The notes under the pieces were generated by a model. It was not told the DNA's origin, searched no databases, and saw only the letters and a program-made list of their open reading frames with translations. 64,000 nt of DNA from JALZUU01 sp964441245 (GTDB lineage: Bacteria; Bacteroidota; Bacteroidia; Chitinophagales; Saprospiraceae). Shown here one piece after another: positions 63,434-64,000 of this stretch. Where the stretch lies: assembly GCA_964441245.1 (NCBI GenBank), contig CAYTVR010000005.1, positions 13,133 through 77,132 on the forward strand. The letters run 5' to 3'. The translations under genes and the position numbers were made by a program. Position 1 is the stretch's first letter. Each line of letters opens with the position of its first letter.

Positions 63434-63874
63434 TTATCCAAAGAAAGCTTTTAAAGCATGCATAAAGTCTTGTTTTTTACCTGCAGAAACATTGACGGTT
63501 GCTCCGGTCTCCATTTCTACATAACCTCCTTTGCCTTTGATATATTTTTGGATGCGTTCTAGATTGATGGTACTCGATCGATGCACTCGAATAAATTGAT
63601 TGGGATTGTTGATCATAGATTCTACTTCCATCAAGGTTTTACAAACTAATATTCGATTACCGTTCATAAAGTGAATACTCGTATAATTACCTTTTGCCAG
63701 AAGGCAAACAATATTGGCGGTTTTTTCAAATTGGATGCCTTCCATTGTTGGAAGCGCTAATTTGCTTCCAGAAGGGGTAGGAAGTCTAGTAAGATGATCC
63801 CGATTTTTGTGAGCAGATGCAACAGACAGTTCGTTTAGGTTAATATTATTTGATTGAGATTTGATTACACGCAT
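63434..63874 (-). CDS. stand-alone LytTR DNA-binding protein
   Basis: 146 residues. The C-terminal LytTR domain (about 45-143) has 'GIQFEKTANIVCLLAKGNYTSIHFMNGNRILVCKTLMEVESMI' and the characteristic 'FIRVHRSSTINLERIQKYIKGKGGYV'. The first 45 residues are polar and unstructured-looking. There is no receiver domain, so it is not an ordinary response regulator; input could come from a partner or from its own level. Its upstream region starts 40 bases before a MITE-like element copy. No histidine kinase gene is visible in the window. Confidence 0.92.
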   Translation of the reverse strand: MRVIKSQSNNINLNELSVASAHKNRDHLTRLPTPSGSKLALPTMEGIQFEKTANIVCLLAKGNYTSIHFMNGNRILVCKTLMEVESMINNPNQFIRVHRSSTINLERIQKYIKGKGGYVEMETGATVNVSAGKKQDFMHALKAFFG

Positions 63875-63914
63875 GGCAGTTAAGTTTTAGGTTTATAGTA
63901 ATATTTCTACTTTA

Positions 63915-64000
63915 GGATCATGTGAATAATAACTTATAACAAAGGTGAAGAATTGTTTTTTCTTTAATCGAGGTAAAAAACGTAGGTATCCTTCTGGATA
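63915..64000. mobile_element. MITE-like element, second copy, cut by the window end
   Basis: 86 bases starting GGATCATGTGAATAA, preceded by TTTA. They match the reverse complement of 57594-57679 at 85 of 86 positions (one C/T difference). The other end is outside the window. It lies 41 bases upstream of the LytTR start codon, so it may carry or disturb that promoter. Confidence 0.85.

Noticed and set aside
1..64000. CRISPR array, tRNA, rRNA, integrase or transposase genes
   Set aside because: I looked for regularly spaced repeats, cloverleaf-like segments and recombinase motifs and found none I can support.

Overview
The window (64 kb, roughly one third G+C) is a chromosomal segment of a Bacteroidota bacterium. 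A member of the Saprospiria or a related marine lineage is my best guess, by inference only. The evidence for the phylum is seen directly. Lipoproteins carry Bacteroidota-style lipoboxes. There are type IX secretion (T9SS) elements: a PorZ-like protein and C-terminal sorting domains. There is a DUF4175 / anti-sigma-type ATPase / ybeY cluster, a DUF1800 + DUF1501 pair, paired OmpH/Skp chaperones, and some TAnnTTTG-type -7 boxes. The gene set is mostly core metabolism and cell-envelope functions. There is no prophage, CRISPR array, transposase, rRNA or tRNA that I can see. A run of exactly 100 N at 13808-13907 marks a scaffold gap.

Layout. 0.4-9.3 kb: a lipoprotein, then leftward genes for a TPR membrane protein, a cyclase-family hydrolase, an operon of nadK, a BamA-like barrel and a CBS-domain protein, two paralogous TPR-SHOCT proteins, and a GAF-SpoIIE phosphatase. 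9.7-15.6 kb: an OppC-type permease, a QTMAN-like glycosyltransferase with an alpha/beta hydrolase and a PrsW-like protease, a MazG-like pyrophosphohydrolase, dtd and an SRAP protein. 15.6-18.6 kb: two long AT-rich intergenic regions around COX15 and an alpha/beta hydrolase. The second is dense in DnaA boxes and is a candidate replication origin. 18.6-39.1 kb: all leftward, with two M1 peptidases, the threonine operon thrA-thrB-thrC, ybeY, a HATPase, DUF4175, porZ, nadD, a lipoprotein and dnaN. 39.4-48.8 kb: rightward, with an M16-like protein, the rod-shape operon mreB-mreC-mreD-mrdA followed by a CapA-like gene, two genes of unknown function, and folA. 49-64 kb: a PagL-like barrel, two OmpH/Skp genes, an Ate1-like transferase, a GT2 glycosyltransferase, mtaB, DUF1501 and DUF1800, a tandem pair of lgt-like genes, a GT4 glycosyltransferase and a stand-alone LytTR protein.

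The most interesting signals are non-coding. (1) A 14-bp palindrome, GTCACACGTGTGAC, occurs three times within 0.8 kb around thrC. Two copies are embedded in perfect palindromes of 34 and 30 bp, and the third lies inside the thrC reading frame. (2) A MITE-like element of 169 bp has 26-bp terminal inverted repeats and a TTA duplication. It is present complete at 57511-57679, again at the very end of the window (85 of 86 bases identical over the visible part), and as a decayed relative at 7922-8079. (3) A DnaA-box cluster lies at 17.4-17.7 kb. (4) A 164-bp imperfect inverted repeat lies between folA and the PagL-like gene. There are also several strong convergent terminators.

How the genes work together: envelope biogenesis dominates (Mre/PBP2 elongation complex, Skp-like chaperones, BamA-like barrel, lipoprotein modification by Lgt, T9SS secretion and its cargo). 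It is accompanied by amino-acid and cofactor supply (threonine, NAD, folate), tRNA quality and modification (dtd, mtaB, the QTMAN-like protein), and the replication clamp.
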